DNA of 64,000 nt from Larkinella sp051857545 (GCF_051857545.1 NZ_JBPZHB010000002.1:806001-870000); one strand, 5' to 3'. Positions 50,183-60,180 are shown, counted from the stretch's first letter. Notes: generated by a model not told the origin, from the letters alone. Made by a program: numbers and translations.

Positions 50183-52669
50183 TTACTTGTACTGAAAAAA
50201 AGCCGTAGCCTCGCAATCTTTGTTGCTTTTGAACCGAATCCAGCGGGCCTGAAAACCTTTCGGAAAGGTGTGGCTGAACGTCTGACCGGGTTTAACCGTC
50301 ACTTCCCGGTACGTCATCCAGGGGCCATTGCCCACCGGATCGACTTCAATGGTGAACGTAACGGGGGACGTTGCTTTGTGGGAAAGTTGCAGACTCCGCT
50401 GGTCGTAAAAACCGATGAGGTACGGGTCGGAGGGTTCATTGGCTTTCACGGTGGCGTTTTTCCACGGACCGCCATGGCCGGTCGGTTTTCCCAGTTTCCA
50501 AAGATCGTCGATGGCACCGGCCCAGACGGCGGCTTTTTTGTCATCCGAAACCACAATGTGGTCGTTCTGTGTGGCCAACTTAGGATCTAAACCGGTCATA
50601 ATCAGCAGTCCCCGGTACGATGCGTAATCGTTGATGCGGAGGTTGTGCGACGAAACCGGGCGGATTTTGGCGTAACCGTCGGCATTTTCGGCGGGCAATT
50701 CGTAAAAGGTGCCGTGCGCATTGAACAAATCACGCTCCGTGGCCACTTCCCGGCAAATCCGGAGAGCCGCCTGGTTGGTCAGGTTGGTATAGGCGTCGTT
50801 TCCGAGCGGGAGCCGCCAGCGTCGGCCCTTGCCATCGACCACCAATACCGATGATTCTTCGATGGTCACGGCCTGTTGCGGAATGGCAAACTTGCTTTTG
50901 ATAAACGCCATGGCTTTCTCATCTTCCTTGCGAACCAGTTTCATGTCGCCGTCCAGTTCGTAGTAGCCCACTTCGGTGGCTTTTCCGCCCGTGTAATCCA
51001 GCGCGGCCATGCCCAGCGCGCGCCGGTTATCGCCCAAACCGTAGATCAAACCACCGGAGGTGTTGGCGGCTGTTACGTTGCTTAAACCGGCGAAAATGGA
51101 ATTTTGACTGGTCGAACGGGTGTCGTTTGCCGAATAGAAAAAGTGCGCCGATGCGTTGGTTCCCTGACTCGGTTTGATCCGAATCCATTCGCCGGAATCG
51201 TTGGCCGTAAACTCCAGATTGACGGCTTTTTTTGCACCAACCGAAACGGTTTTTAACGTCGTCCAGGAACCGTTGCCGGTTTTGTCCACCTCAAAAACAA
51301 AGCTCACGTCCGCGTCGCCGTGGTTCTGAATCCAGGCCGAGCGATTGGGCCAGCCCGCAAACAGAAACGGCTCCGAGGTCTCTCCGGTTTTGACGGCTTC
51401 ATTGAGCCAGACGGCCCCTTCGGCAGTGTTCGGGCCGAGTTGATCGGGCAGACTGGTAGACGTAAACCACAGGTTGGAATTCGACTGGCCGGGACCTTCG
51501 ATGTCGCCTTTTGCCTTTCGTTTGTTCAGAAACTCTTTTTGCGCCGAATCGTCGCAGCCAAAAACCAGTTGGTCGTTCCAGCGGGTGTAGTCGCCAATCA
51601 CTTTCAGATAGGCCGACCGGGGCCGGATGCCAGCGGTGCTTTTGGAGGTGAAATTGCCGGGAAACCGCCAGAACAGGCCGTGCATCGTCATGAGATAATC
51701 CGGTTGCTGGGCGGTTCCGACGTCCCGGATGCGGGGCCATTCGGTGTTCCAGCCGTGGGCACCGTCGTAGCTGTGGCTCGCTTTCGGCAGTCGGAAAAAG
51801 CTCCATTTACCGGCATCACGAACGCCCATCAAAACCGATTTATGATCCCAGCCCGTGGCCCAGATCGGATTGGTGGCCGGGTTTTTGTTGCCGTAAATAC
51901 CGCCGGGTCCGGTTACTTCCACAAACTGATTCCGGCGCACCACCTTCCAGTCTTTGCCGTCCCACTCCGACAGTGAACCGGCTTCAATGTCGAATTGCTT
52001 GAGTGCCTGGGGGCCGGGTTCGCCGTTGTTGGAATACACCAGCACGCCCTGACCGGAATACAGCCCCTTGCCGTGCGCGCCGGGGAGCAGCGCTCCCGCG
52101 TGGTTGTTCGATTCGTCGGCTCCCTTTTTGGTTTTGACGTTGCCGTCTTCGTAGAGCAGGGTGGGGGTCAGGGTTTTGACATCGACTTCATAAAACCCTT
52201 CTTCCATCGTGCCGTAATAGATTTTGCCTTTCGGATCGGTCAGGTGCCGGGCGTTGCCGGTATGGCGTCCCGGCATGGCGGTGTATGGAATGACCCGCAA
52301 CTTTCCCTGTGCGTCGATGGCGTAGGGCCCGATGAAAAGCTGGTTGCTTTCCGGGTGGATCATCCGGTTGGCCGGGGTGCCGCCTGTACTTTCGGCATGG
52401 ACAATCTGCTTCAGCTCCGGTGTTATTTCGTAGAGTTTATCCGACGAGCCAAAGGGCAAATGCGGACCGTAAGTCACGGCCCATAGCTTGCCGGCCCAGG
52501 GCACCACTGCGCCCGTGCCACACTCGCCTTCGTTGTTGTACATGGCCAGATGCGGGTAAATACCGCTATACGATTTCCCGGTTTTGGATTGGGCGTTTGC
52601 CGGATTAAGATTGACCGTTCCGGCGATTAACGTGCCGATGAGGTAAGCGGAAAGAATGTTTTTTTTCAT
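50183..52669 (-). CDS. Large secreted protein of the SusCD locus, function unknown
   Basis: 828 residues with a Sec signal ending near residue 26. Many beta-strand motifs suggest a propeller in residues ~40-400 (LYEITPELKQIVHAE, GKIYYGTMEEGFYEVDVKTL, WATGWDHKSVLMGVRD). Two related beta-sandwich segments follow, marked by FVFEVDKTGNGSWTTLKTVS and FTIEVDPVGNGPWMTYREVT, each with a following WIRIKPS or WIRFKSN, so the protein has an internal duplication flanking another propeller-like stretch. No catalytic motif is recognised; a glycoside-binding or lyase role is possible. It is the gene behind SusD, separated by repeat R6, and likely handles the same substrate. Confidence 0.75.
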   Translation of the reverse strand: MKKNILSAYLIGTLIAGTVNLNPANAQSKTGKSYSGIYPHLAMYNNEGECGTGAVVPWAGKLWAVTYGPHLPFGSSDKLYEITPELKQIVHAESTGGTPANRMIHPESNQLFIGPYAIDAQGKLRVIPYTAMPGRHTGNARHLTDPKGKIYYGTMEEGFYEVDVKTLTPTLLYEDGNVKTKKGADESNNHAGALLPGAHGKGLYSGQGVLVYSNNGEPGPQALKQFDIEAGSLSEWDGKDWKVVRRNQFVEVTGPGGIYGNKNPATNPIWATGWDHKSVLMGVRDAGKWSFFRLPKASHSYDGAHGWNTEWPRIRDVGTAQQPDYLMTMHGLFWRFPGNFTSKSTAGIRPRSAYLKVIGDYTRWNDQLVFGCDDSAQKEFLNKRKAKGDIEGPGQSNSNLWFTSTSLPDQLGPNTAEGAVWLNEAVKTGETSEPFLFAGWPNRSAWIQNHGDADVSFVFEVDKTGNGSWTTLKTVSVGAKKAVNLEFTANDSGEWIRIKPSQGTNASAHFFYSANDTRSTSQNSIFAGLSNVTAANTSGGLIYGLGDNRRALGMAALDYTGGKATEVGYYELDGDMKLVRKEDEKAMAFIKSKFAIPQQAVTIEESSVLVVDGKGRRWRLPLGNDAYTNLTNQAALRICREVATERDLFNAHGTFYELPAENADGYAKIRPVSSHNLRINDYASYRGLLIMTGLDPKLATQNDHIVVSDDKKAAVWAGAIDDLWKLGKPTGHGGPWKNATVKANEPSDPYLIGFYDQRSLQLSHKATSPVTFTIEVDPVGNGPWMTYREVTVKPGQTFSHTFPKGFQARWIRFKSNKDCEATAFFQYK

Positions 52670-52710
52670 CCTTGAAGGAATAGATTGTTGTAATCGTTAA
52701 GCTGTTTATA

Positions 52711-52792
52711 GGAACACGGATCAGACGGATTGAACGGATTTACACCGATTACAATCCGTTTTGATCCGTTCAATCCGTCTGATCCGTGTTCC
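52711..52792. repeat. Inverted repeat with 9-nt word arms (R6)
   Basis: Left nonamers ACGGATCAG, ACGGATTGA, ACGGATTTA after GGAACAC; right nonamers TTGATCCGT, TCAATCCGT, CTGATCCGT before GTTCC. The outer 29 nt of each arm (52711-52739, 52764-52792) are perfectly complementary. It ends two bases from the SusD stop codon (minus strand). Same word length and outer sequence as R5. Confidence 0.9.
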
Positions 52793-52794
52793 CA

Positions 52795-54480
52795 TTAATA
52801 ACCGGGATTTTGAACCAAGCCGCTGGTTAATACTTCTTTCGATGGAATGGGCCAGAGGTATTGCCGGGTGGCGTCGAACTTCCGGATGGTCAGTTGCTTG
52901 ATCAGTCCGGCGCTGAACATAGGCGAGAAATCCGCCACGCCGTCGTCGTCGATCTGCGGTACCTGCGGGAAAAACCACAGACCCGGTTTGACCACTTTCG
53001 TCCGCAAATCAGCCGGGTCGAGCAGGCCGTAATTGAGCTTGTTCAGCACTTTTTCGGCGAGTTTCCAGCGAATCAAATCCATGTAACGGATGCCTTCCAG
53101 GGCAAATTCCATGCGCCGTTCCGTCCGCAGGATTTTGCGTAAGGCCGCCTGCGTACCGGTTTTTACCGCCGGATACGTCGTTGCCGTTGCACTGACGCCA
53201 TAGGCCCGCGCCCGAACCGCATTGATGGCGTCCAGCACCGACTGGTCAATTTCGTTCAGTTCAATTTTGGCTTCGGCATACATCAGCAACACATCGGCGT
53301 AGCGGATGAGGATTTTGTCGGGCTCGGCGGTCCAGGAGTTCAGCAGCCAGTCGGCATCGATGCCTTTTTTCCAGATCAGCCCGTTGAACGACGCAAACTG
53401 GGCAATCGACCGGGTGTCGTTGTTGTTGACCAAGGTATTGTTGCTGGTTCTCAGAACCTTGACCGAATCCGGGTGCGGTTGAAAAATAAAACCGAGGTGG
53501 GGCGTCTGGAATTCAACAATGGTGGCCGTGCAGCGCGGATCGCGGTTCAGGAACGGTTTCCGCGGATCGAACAGCGGGGATTCGTCGATGGGCAAACCGT
53601 CTTTGCAGAGGAACGCACAGAACAGATCCCACGAAGGATCTTTGGCCGCATAACCGCCCGCGTTCCGGGGAACGTAATCCTGGAGTCCGCCCAGGGTCAC
53701 TTTCAGCGCCACCGAGCGGGGCAGGGCGAAAATGGTTTCCGGCGAATTCTTGGTTTTCGATAAAAACAGATTGTCAAAACTGTCGTGAAGCCGGTACACC
53801 TTCAGATCCATGCAGGCTTTGGCGGCATCACGTGCGGTTTTCCAGTCGCTCATCTGCAACGCAATCCGGGCTTTCATGGCGTAGGCAGCTCCGGCGGTTG
53901 CTCGTTTCAGTTCCGAGGTGCTGTAGGTGGTTTTCAGGTTGGCGGCCGCAAAATCGAAGTCGGCGTAGATTTTTTGCAAAACCGTCTCTTTGGGCGTCTG
54001 CTTCAGGGCGAGGGCTTCGTCGATGGTGAGCGTACTTTCCGTATACACGATATTGCCATAATGCGAAAGCAGCCGCGAATACTGACAGGCCCGAATAAAC
54101 CGGGCTTCGGCGGCATAGCGGTCGATTTGTTCCTTCGACAAAACGGCGGCCGCCCGGTCCACGCTCTGAATCACGAGGTTGGCTCTGGCAATGGCCTTGT
54201 AGGTATTGGTCCACCAGGTGCCGACAAAGTCGGTTTCGCCGTTGATGGTGGCGCCGGTAATGGCCGTGGTGGCATCCCGGTACGTCCAGTCGTCGGTCCA
54301 CTCGTCGGAGTCCTGCATCCAGAACGCATCTTTGTACAAACCGTTTAACGACATTTCGATTTCCTCAGCGTTGGCGTTCCAGGTTTCGCCGGAACCGTCG
54401 GACAACGGATTCAGGTCCAGGCTATCACAGGCGGTTATGAAAAACAGGCCAAAAAGGAAGATAAATACATTTAGTTTCAT
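52795..54480 (-). CDS. SusD/RagB family outer-membrane lipoprotein
   Basis: 561 residues with a lipoprotein signal (FIFLFGLFFITAC, lipid Cys at 18). SusD marks are YRDATTAITGATINGETDFV, then WTNTYKAIARANLVIQSVDR, IDRYAAEARFIRACQYSRLL and, near the end, ILIRYADVLLMYAEAKIELN and LRTERRMEFALEGIRYMDLI. The last residues are LVQNPGY, the common SusD ending. It binds glycan at the cell surface beside the SusC transporter encoded 11 bases upstream. Its stop codon touches repeat R6. This pair is a different one from that at the left edge of the window. Confidence 0.95.
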   Translation of the reverse strand: MKLNVFIFLFGLFFITACDSLDLNPLSDGSGETWNANAEEIEMSLNGLYKDAFWMQDSDEWTDDWTYRDATTAITGATINGETDFVGTWWTNTYKAIARANLVIQSVDRAAAVLSKEQIDRYAAEARFIRACQYSRLLSHYGNIVYTESTLTIDEALALKQTPKETVLQKIYADFDFAAANLKTTYSTSELKRATAGAAYAMKARIALQMSDWKTARDAAKACMDLKVYRLHDSFDNLFLSKTKNSPETIFALPRSVALKVTLGGLQDYVPRNAGGYAAKDPSWDLFCAFLCKDGLPIDESPLFDPRKPFLNRDPRCTATIVEFQTPHLGFIFQPHPDSVKVLRTSNNTLVNNNDTRSIAQFASFNGLIWKKGIDADWLLNSWTAEPDKILIRYADVLLMYAEAKIELNEIDQSVLDAINAVRARAYGVSATATTYPAVKTGTQAALRKILRTERRMEFALEGIRYMDLIRWKLAEKVLNKLNYGLLDPADLRTKVVKPGLWFFPQVPQIDDDGVADFSPMFSAGLIKQLTIRKFDATRQYLWPIPSKEVLTSGLVQNPGY

Positions 54481-54491
54481 GGCAGATCGGG

Positions 54492-57400
54492 TTAGAATTT
54501 GACAGAAGCACCAAAGACAAAAGACGTGGTGATGGGGTAGCCCAGCGACGTCATTTCGGGGTCCCAGCCTTTGGGAAACTTGCTGATGGACAGCAGGTCG
54601 GTCACTGAACTGTAGACGCGTATGCTCTGCATTTTCAGTTTCTGGGTGAATCCTTTCGGAATGTTGTAGCCCAGGCTGATGTTTTTGAGCCGGAAATAAG
54701 CGCCATTGATCAGCCAGTAGTCGGACAGGGTGTAGTTATTTCCCGCCGAGGTGTTCGAATACCGGGGGTATTGCGCCTGCAAATTCTGGTCAGCGGTGTT
54801 ATAAGTGCTCCAGGCGTTGCCGTCCAGAATGGCGGGAAAGGTGCCGAAATTTTCGCGCAGGGGCTGAACGATGTCTGCGCCCAGGCGGGAATTTTGTTTG
54901 GCAACACCCTGAAGCACCAGCCCGAAATCCCAGTTTTTATACCCCACATTGAAGTTGGCCCCGTAGGTCAGCCGGGGCAGCGAACCGCCCAGCAGCACGC
55001 GGTCGTACTCGGGTGAAATCTTGCCGTCGGGTACGCCCGTGGGACCGCTGATGTCGCGGTAACGGACATCGCCCGGTTTGACGTTGGCGTTCAGTTTGGG
55101 CGAGTTGGCCACCTCGTCGGCGGTTTGGAAAAGGCCGTCGGAGACATAACCGTACCACTCTTTAAACTGGCTGCCTTCCCGGATAATCTGGTCACCGGTG
55201 AAGACGGTTCCGCCCAGATCACCCATCGAAGATTTAAAATCAGACAGGTTGACCGACGCACTGTAGGTCAGATCGCCGGCGCGGTCGTTCCAGCTTGCCT
55301 GCATATCCCAGCCCGTCGTATGCATTTTTCCGGTATTCTGATACGGGTTATCAAAGCCGACGTAATCGGGAATTTCCAGTTCCAGCAGCATATCCCGGGT
55401 GGTTTTTTTGAAATAATCCGCCGTAACCCGCAGCCGGTCGCGGAAGAAATTGACGTCCAGACCGAGGTTGTAAGACGAGGTCGTTTCCCAGGTAATATCC
55501 CGAATCGCATACTGAAACTGAGCCGCCGACTGAGCCGAAACCACGGTGTTGCCCTGATAGAACAGGGAGGAGTTTTCAAAATTCAGAATGGCCTGGTACG
55601 GATAGAAGTTACTGCCGATCCGTTCGTTCCCCAGCGTTCCCCAAGAGGCCCGGAATTTCAGAAACGACAGCCAGGAGGCACTGGTTTTTAGAAACGGTTC
55701 CTCCGAAATTACCCAACCCGCCGAAACCGAGGGGAAGGAACCCCAGCGATAGGCCGAAGCAAACCGCGACGAGGCATCGTAGCGGATGTTGGCCTGGAGC
55801 AGATACTTGTCTTTATAGCCGTACATCACCCGCCCGAACCACGAGCGATACGCATTTTCACTGGCACTGCCGCTGTTGTCGCGGAAGTCGAGCGGGCCGA
55901 GGTTTAAGTAGGGATAGGAATTCAGAATGTATTGCCCGCGCGACGCGCCCAGGGACTCGTTGAACGCGTAGAAATATTCGTAACCGCCCAGCAGATTCAG
56001 GTTGTGATCACCGAACTGGCGGGTGTAGTTGGCCAGTGCCTGGGTGGTGTAGCGGTAGCTGTCGTTGCGGTTCTCGTCCAGCCGGGTTTGTGATTGGCCT
56101 TCAATATACCCGGCGATGGTGTTCGGGCTGTTCCAGAGCGTATACGGAACCTTCTTCGTAAAGACCTTGATCTTGTCAAAATTAAAAAAAGGCGACAGCA
56201 CACCGGTGATTTTCAGGCCTTTGATCGGGGTAAAATCCAGGCTGATCTTGCCGCCGACCTGGTTGTACCAAGCGTTGTTGAAACCGCCGTTTTTCAGCCG
56301 GGCGTAAATGTTGGCGCCGTCTTTCCCGGAACCGATGCGCCCATCCGAAAACGTCGCGGCATACACCGGAGGCATGATGCCCATTTTGTAAAACGGGTAA
56401 GAGCCGCTTCGGTCGTCGGTGATGGGCTGGGGTGAAAACGCCCGCCGGAAGTTAAAATCGACGCTGGCTGAGAGGTATTTCGTGATGGTGAGGTCGTTGT
56501 TGACCCGGGCCGTAATCCGCTCGTAACTCCGGCCGTCATACAACGCATCGGTTTTGTCGTAGCCCAGCGAAACCCGCGACCGCAGCGATTTGCCGGAACC
56601 GGAAATGCTGAGCAAATGGGTGCGCCGGGGCGCATACTCGTTCAGCATCAGACTGCGCCAGTCGGTATTGGGATATTGGTCGGGGTCCTGCGCGTGCAGG
56701 TTGTCGTAGTTATCAATCAGGTCTTTGGGGTAAGTCGGATATTGGTTGGCGTTGTTACCGTTGTCGTTCCACCGAAGCTCGTTGGTGAGCTGCATATACC
56801 GTTTGGCGTTCACGTAGTCCGGGAGTCGCGTTGCTTTTTCAAAACCGTATTCTGCCGTGTAATCGAGGCTGAGCTGACCGGTTTTAGCCCGTTTGGTGGT
56901 GATCAGAATGACCCCTGCAGCCGCCCGGGAACCGTAGATCGAAGCCGACGCGGCATCTTTCAGAACCGAAATATTATCGACATCGTTGGGGTTGATCGAA
57001 TTGATATCATCGATCGGAACGCCGTCGAGGATGTAAAGTGGGTTGGCCCCTGCGTCATTGATCGTCGTGATGCCCCGAACCCGGATGGTGGCGGTGGCAC
57101 CGGGGGCGCTGTTGTTGCGCGTCACGGTGACACCCGGTACGGCCCCCTGCAACGCCTGGGAAATCTGGGTGGTTTTGCGGGTGGTGATCGCATCGCCCTG
57201 AATCGACGCAACGGCCCCGGTCAGGTCTTTTTTCTGCATGGTTCCGTAGCCCACCACGACGACTTCTTCCAGCGTTTTCAGGTCCGGAACCAGTTGGATC
57301 GCGAAAGTCGACTGGTTGCCAACGACAACTTCCTGATTTTCATACCCCACGAAAGAGAACACCAGCGTAGCCCCTCCGTCCGGTATCGACAGCCGGAATT

Positions 57401-57935
57401 TGCCATCCATGTCGGTCGAGGTGCCGCGTGTAGTGTTTTTGATCACCACACTAACGCCCGGCAACCCTTCGTCATTTTCGGCAGTGACGGTTCCGGTAAT
57501 CGTCCGGTCGACCGCTTCCGGAACACCGTCAGCATTCAGGTAGGCATTCGACTCGGAAGCCGGTAAGGCCGCTGGCGGAAGCTGAATGACGATCTGTCCA
57601 CTGATGACCTGATAGGTCAGGCCCAGCGGTTTCAGGAGCGATTCGAGCACGGCGGCCAGTTTCTGATTCTGGGCATTCAGCGACACTTTCCGGGCCGCCG
57701 GAATGGTGTTGGGGCTGTACACGAAATCGATCTTAGCGAGCCGTTCCAGCCGGGTAAGAATGTTCTTCAGGGCCACCTCATCCGCCTTGATCGAGATCGG
57801 GCGCTGGAGCATATCCTGCGCCTTGCTGTCGTAGGCCAGAGTCGATCCGGCCAGCAGCAGGCTGAGAAATATAGGGAATAGAGAGATTTTCATGACGGTT
57901 AGAAGGGTCAAACCGAGCATTCGACAAAATTTCAT
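54492..57935 (-). CDS. SusC/RagA-type TonB-linked transporter with STN signalling domain
   Basis: 1147 residues from ATG 57935; an upstream in-frame start at 57995 adds 20 residues before MKFCRMLGLTLLTVMKISLF and is less likely. After the signal, residues ~45-115 form an STN (secretin/TonB N-terminal) domain (VALKNILTRLERLAKIDFVY), then a carboxypeptidase-regulatory-like domain (ITGTVTAENDEGLPGVSVVI), the plug with VVVGYGTMQKKDLTGAVAS and PLYILDGVPIDDINSINPND, and the barrel ending in SFVFGASVKF. STN-bearing SusC proteins signal through a FecR anti-sigma protein; fecR (58108) and an ECF sigma gene (59429) lie directly upstream. It imports the cognate glycan and reports its presence. Confidence 0.95.
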   Translation of the reverse strand: MKFCRMLGLTLLTVMKISLFPIFLSLLLAGSTLAYDSKAQDMLQRPISIKADEVALKNILTRLERLAKIDFVYSPNTIPAARKVSLNAQNQKLAAVLESLLKPLGLTYQVISGQIVIQLPPAALPASESNAYLNADGVPEAVDRTITGTVTAENDEGLPGVSVVIKNTTRGTSTDMDGKFRLSIPDGGATLVFSFVGYENQEVVVGNQSTFAIQLVPDLKTLEEVVVVGYGTMQKKDLTGAVASIQGDAITTRKTTQISQALQGAVPGVTVTRNNSAPGATATIRVRGITTINDAGANPLYILDGVPIDDINSINPNDVDNISVLKDAASASIYGSRAAAGVILITTKRAKTGQLSLDYTAEYGFEKATRLPDYVNAKRYMQLTNELRWNDNGNNANQYPTYPKDLIDNYDNLHAQDPDQYPNTDWRSLMLNEYAPRRTHLLSISGSGKSLRSRVSLGYDKTDALYDGRSYERITARVNNDLTITKYLSASVDFNFRRAFSPQPITDDRSGSYPFYKMGIMPPVYAATFSDGRIGSGKDGANIYARLKNGGFNNAWYNQVGGKISLDFTPIKGLKITGVLSPFFNFDKIKVFTKKVPYTLWNSPNTIAGYIEGQSQTRLDENRNDSYRYTTQALANYTRQFGDHNLNLLGGYEYFYAFNESLGASRGQYILNSYPYLNLGPLDFRDNSGSASENAYRSWFGRVMYGYKDKYLLQANIRYDASSRFASAYRWGSFPSVSAGWVISEEPFLKTSASWLSFLKFRASWGTLGNERIGSNFYPYQAILNFENSSLFYQGNTVVSAQSAAQFQYAIRDITWETTSSYNLGLDVNFFRDRLRVTADYFKKTTRDMLLELEIPDYVGFDNPYQNTGKMHTTGWDMQASWNDRAGDLTYSASVNLSDFKSSMGDLGGTVFTGDQIIREGSQFKEWYGYVSDGLFQTADEVANSPKLNANVKPGDVRYRDISGPTGVPDGKISPEYDRVLLGGSLPRLTYGANFNVGYKNWDFGLVLQGVAKQNSRLGADIVQPLRENFGTFPAILDGNAWSTYNTADQNLQAQYPRYSNTSAGNNYTLSDYWLINGAYFRLKNISLGYNIPKGFTQKLKMQSIRVYSSVTDLLSISKFPKGWDPEMTSLGYPITTSFVFGASVKF

Positions 57936-58107
57936 ACTTTTGTATGTTTTGTTGGGAGAAAATGAATGAATTCGACAAAACAAATCCCTGTTCATCCTGG
58001 CAGATGAATGATGATGCGCATCAAGGGAAAATTCCGGGCCGACTGTGTAGCCGCACTTTCGGCCTTTTTTTGGTAGCTGTTGGTTACTTCATAGGGTTCA
58101 GGGTGGG

Positions 58108-59190
58108 TTAAAGTGGGTCAAAAGAGGATGGGTCGCAGCCGACACCCGTAATGAGAATGCGGTTTCCCTGCACTTCATACTGCGCATTGATCGCCCGGCA
58201 CAGCAGTTCCAGTTTGCTGTAGAGCGGCTGGTGGGTGATCTTCCCCGTAAACCGGCAATGGGCCAGGGAGTCGTTGCCGATCACCATTTCAATACCGTAC
58301 GTTTTTTCGAGTTGCTTCAGCACGTCTGGCAACGTGCTGTTGTCGAAGGCAAACGTGGCCGGTTCGGGGCGGATGGCCGTCTGGATCGGTTCGGGCTGAT
58401 CGATTAAACCGCGGGTCAGGCGGTTTTCATCCAGAAAAATGGTTACTTTCTGATTGGGCGTCAACACCACCGACGCTTCCCGGACGTCGGCGTTTTCCGT
58501 TTTTGGCGTGGACTGCTGATTCTTTTTAAACACCGCCACTTTGCCGGTATGAACCGCCACTTCCACGGTTGGCGCGTTGGTGGGGGCCGTAATCCAGAAA
58601 CTCGTCCCCAAAACGCGCGTCACAATGGCACCGCTGTAGACCAGAAACGGACGGCTGGCGTCTTTGTGGACCCGGAAAAAGGCCTTTCCGTTGAGCCAGA
58701 TTTCCCGTTTGTGGGGAAGTGTCTGGGTGGCATAGCGGATCGTACTTTGCGGTTGCAGGTGAACGATGCTGCCGTCTTCTAGTTCGATGATCAGGGGTTT
58801 AGCGGTTTTATTGGCTTGTTCGACGAAACCATCCCCGGCAGCAACCGGACTATTTTCTGTCGTTCCACGTACTGACTGATACCGGTAGAATAGCAGAGAG
58901 CCAAAACCGATGAGCGCGACCACGGCCGCAGCCGCCACCCACCGCCGGAACCACGGCCACCGGAGTACGTTCTCCTCCGCATCCGATGACGCTGCAAGAT
59001 CATCAGTCGTTTGTAAATCAATCTGATGCCACAGTTTTTTCTTCAACTTCTGCCGGTCTTCTTCGCTCAACGCCAGTGCGCTGCCGGTTCCCAATTGATC
59101 GTACCACCGATCGATCAGCCGGATTTCCGCGTCCGTGCAGTGACCGGCGTTGTATTTCGTAAGCAATCGGGCGAATTCTTCTTTTTGCAT
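58108..59190 (-). CDS. FecR-family anti-sigma regulator
   Basis: 360 residues. The cytoplasmic N-terminus (residues 1-72) binds the sigma factor and starts MQKEEFARLLTKYNAGHCTD; one membrane segment is WVAAAAVVALIGFGSLLFYRY (about 77-98). The periplasmic FecR domain is residues ~128-235 (SIVHLQPQSTIRYATQTLP, KREIWLNGKAFFRVHKDASR, VLGTSFWITAPTN), and the C-terminal part (~275-350, FDNSTLPDVLKQLEKTYGIE) is the STN-contacting DUF4974-like region. It transmits the SusC signal to the ECF sigma factor at 59429. It precedes the SusC gene by 172 bases on the same strand. Confidence 0.93.
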   Translation of the reverse strand: MQKEEFARLLTKYNAGHCTDAEIRLIDRWYDQLGTGSALALSEEDRQKLKKKLWHQIDLQTTDDLAASSDAEENVLRWPWFRRWVAAAAVVALIGFGSLLFYRYQSVRGTTENSPVAAGDGFVEQANKTAKPLIIELEDGSIVHLQPQSTIRYATQTLPHKREIWLNGKAFFRVHKDASRPFLVYSGAIVTRVLGTSFWITAPTNAPTVEVAVHTGKVAVFKKNQQSTPKTENADVREASVVLTPNQKVTIFLDENRLTRGLIDQPEPIQTAIRPEPATFAFDNSTLPDVLKQLEKTYGIEMVIGNDSLAHCRFTGKITHQPLYSKLELLCRAINAQYEVQGNRILITGVGCDPSSFDPL

Positions 59191-59428
59191 GGGCCGTTGA
59201 CGCTGTCATGTACTGCCTATGTCGATCAAGGCCCCGGTTTACCCTAAATGTTTTTATAAAATAGGGGATTGTTTATAGAAATAAGCCCAATTTGGCGATA
59301 TATTATTTCTTTAGTTCAATTGGTCGGGCTATTGCAAAGCCGTATCCTTAAGGGCGGTTAAACTCCTTTGGCACTATTTTGTAAAAAAATGGTAATTTGG
59401 TCTTTCTTTAATCGACGCGGGTGCACAC

Positions 59429-60028
59429 ATGTCGGCAGATTTACGGCTTTCTTCGCTGAAAGAGTGGGATGATGAGCAGGTACTGAGGGCGTTAACCGAT
59501 GGCAATCGGCTGGCGCTGGCGGAACTGTACGAGCGGTATTGGTATGCCCTCTACCGGGTGGCTTTTCAAAAAACAAAATCGCCGGAAATGGCCGAAGAAC
59601 TGGTGCAGGATTTATTCGTTCAGCTTTGGCAGAAACGCGAGTCGCTGGCCGTTCGCCGGGTCGATTATTATTTGTTCGGGGCCTTGAAATATTCGATCAT
59701 CGATGCCATCAAAAGCCGCATCGTTCACGAGAAATTTCAGGAATACCAGCAGTTTTTTGCCCCGCAGGCGGATTTTTCGACTGAAGACCAACTGTCTTAC
59801 AACGATTTGCTGGGAACGATCGAAACCGAGTTGCTGAAACTACCGCCCAAAACGCAGGAAGTGTTCCGGATGAGCCGCTTCGAGGGGCGGACCATCCCGG
59901 AAATTTCGCGAAAACTCGCACTGACTGACAAAGCCGTCGAATACCACCTTTCGAAAGCCCTCAAACTGCTCCGGACGCAACTGCGGGATTATAGTTTTGT
60001 GCTTTTTTTGATGATGGTTTGCCGGTAG
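59429..60028 (+). CDS. ECF RNA polymerase sigma factor (Bacteroidetes FecI-like)
   Basis: 199 residues. Region 2 is ALAELYERYWYALYRVAFQK with ELVQDLFVQLWQKRESL, and region 4 is LPPKTQEVFRMSRFEGRTIP with EISRKLALTDKAVEYHLSKA and LKLLRTQLRDYS. This is the ECF type of Bacteroidota PUL regulation, held by the divergent FecR until SusC signals. It should drive the SusCD genes at 52795-57935. It is divergent from fecR with a 238-base spacer. A ~38-nt tandem repeat and a twin hairpin follow downstream. Confidence 0.94.
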   Translation: MSADLRLSSLKEWDDEQVLRALTDGNRLALAELYERYWYALYRVAFQKTKSPEMAEELVQDLFVQLWQKRESLAVRRVDYYLFGALKYSIIDAIKSRIVHEKFQEYQQFFAPQADFSTEDQLSYNDLLGTIETELLKLPPKTQEVFRMSRFEGRTIPEISRKLALTDKAVEYHLSKALKLLRTQLRDYSFVLFLMMVCR

Positions 60029-60065
60029 GATTGTCTCCTCTCCCCGGCATATCCCACATTTCCAG

Positions 60066-60180
60066 CTTATTCCCGTTTATTCCGGTAACACCCAGCATTC
60101 CCCGCGTATTTCTATTCATTCCGGCATATTCCGCATTCCCCCCGTATTCCCGTTCATTCCGGCATATCCCCGCATTCCCC
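60066..60180. repeat. Three tandem direct repeats of about 38 nt
   Basis: Units start at 60066, 60105 and 60143, each about 38 nt, built on TATTCCCGTTCATTCCGGCA followed by an AT-to-CC segment and GCATTCCCC. A partial fourth copy may lie at about 60040-60065. The units are C-rich on this strand and differ at several positions. They sit downstream of the sigma gene. An open frame on the + strand through them (60019-60207) looks spurious. Confidence 0.75.

Noticed and set aside
60066..60180. CRISPR-like array
   Set aside because: Direct tandem copies without unique spacers between them, and only three units.
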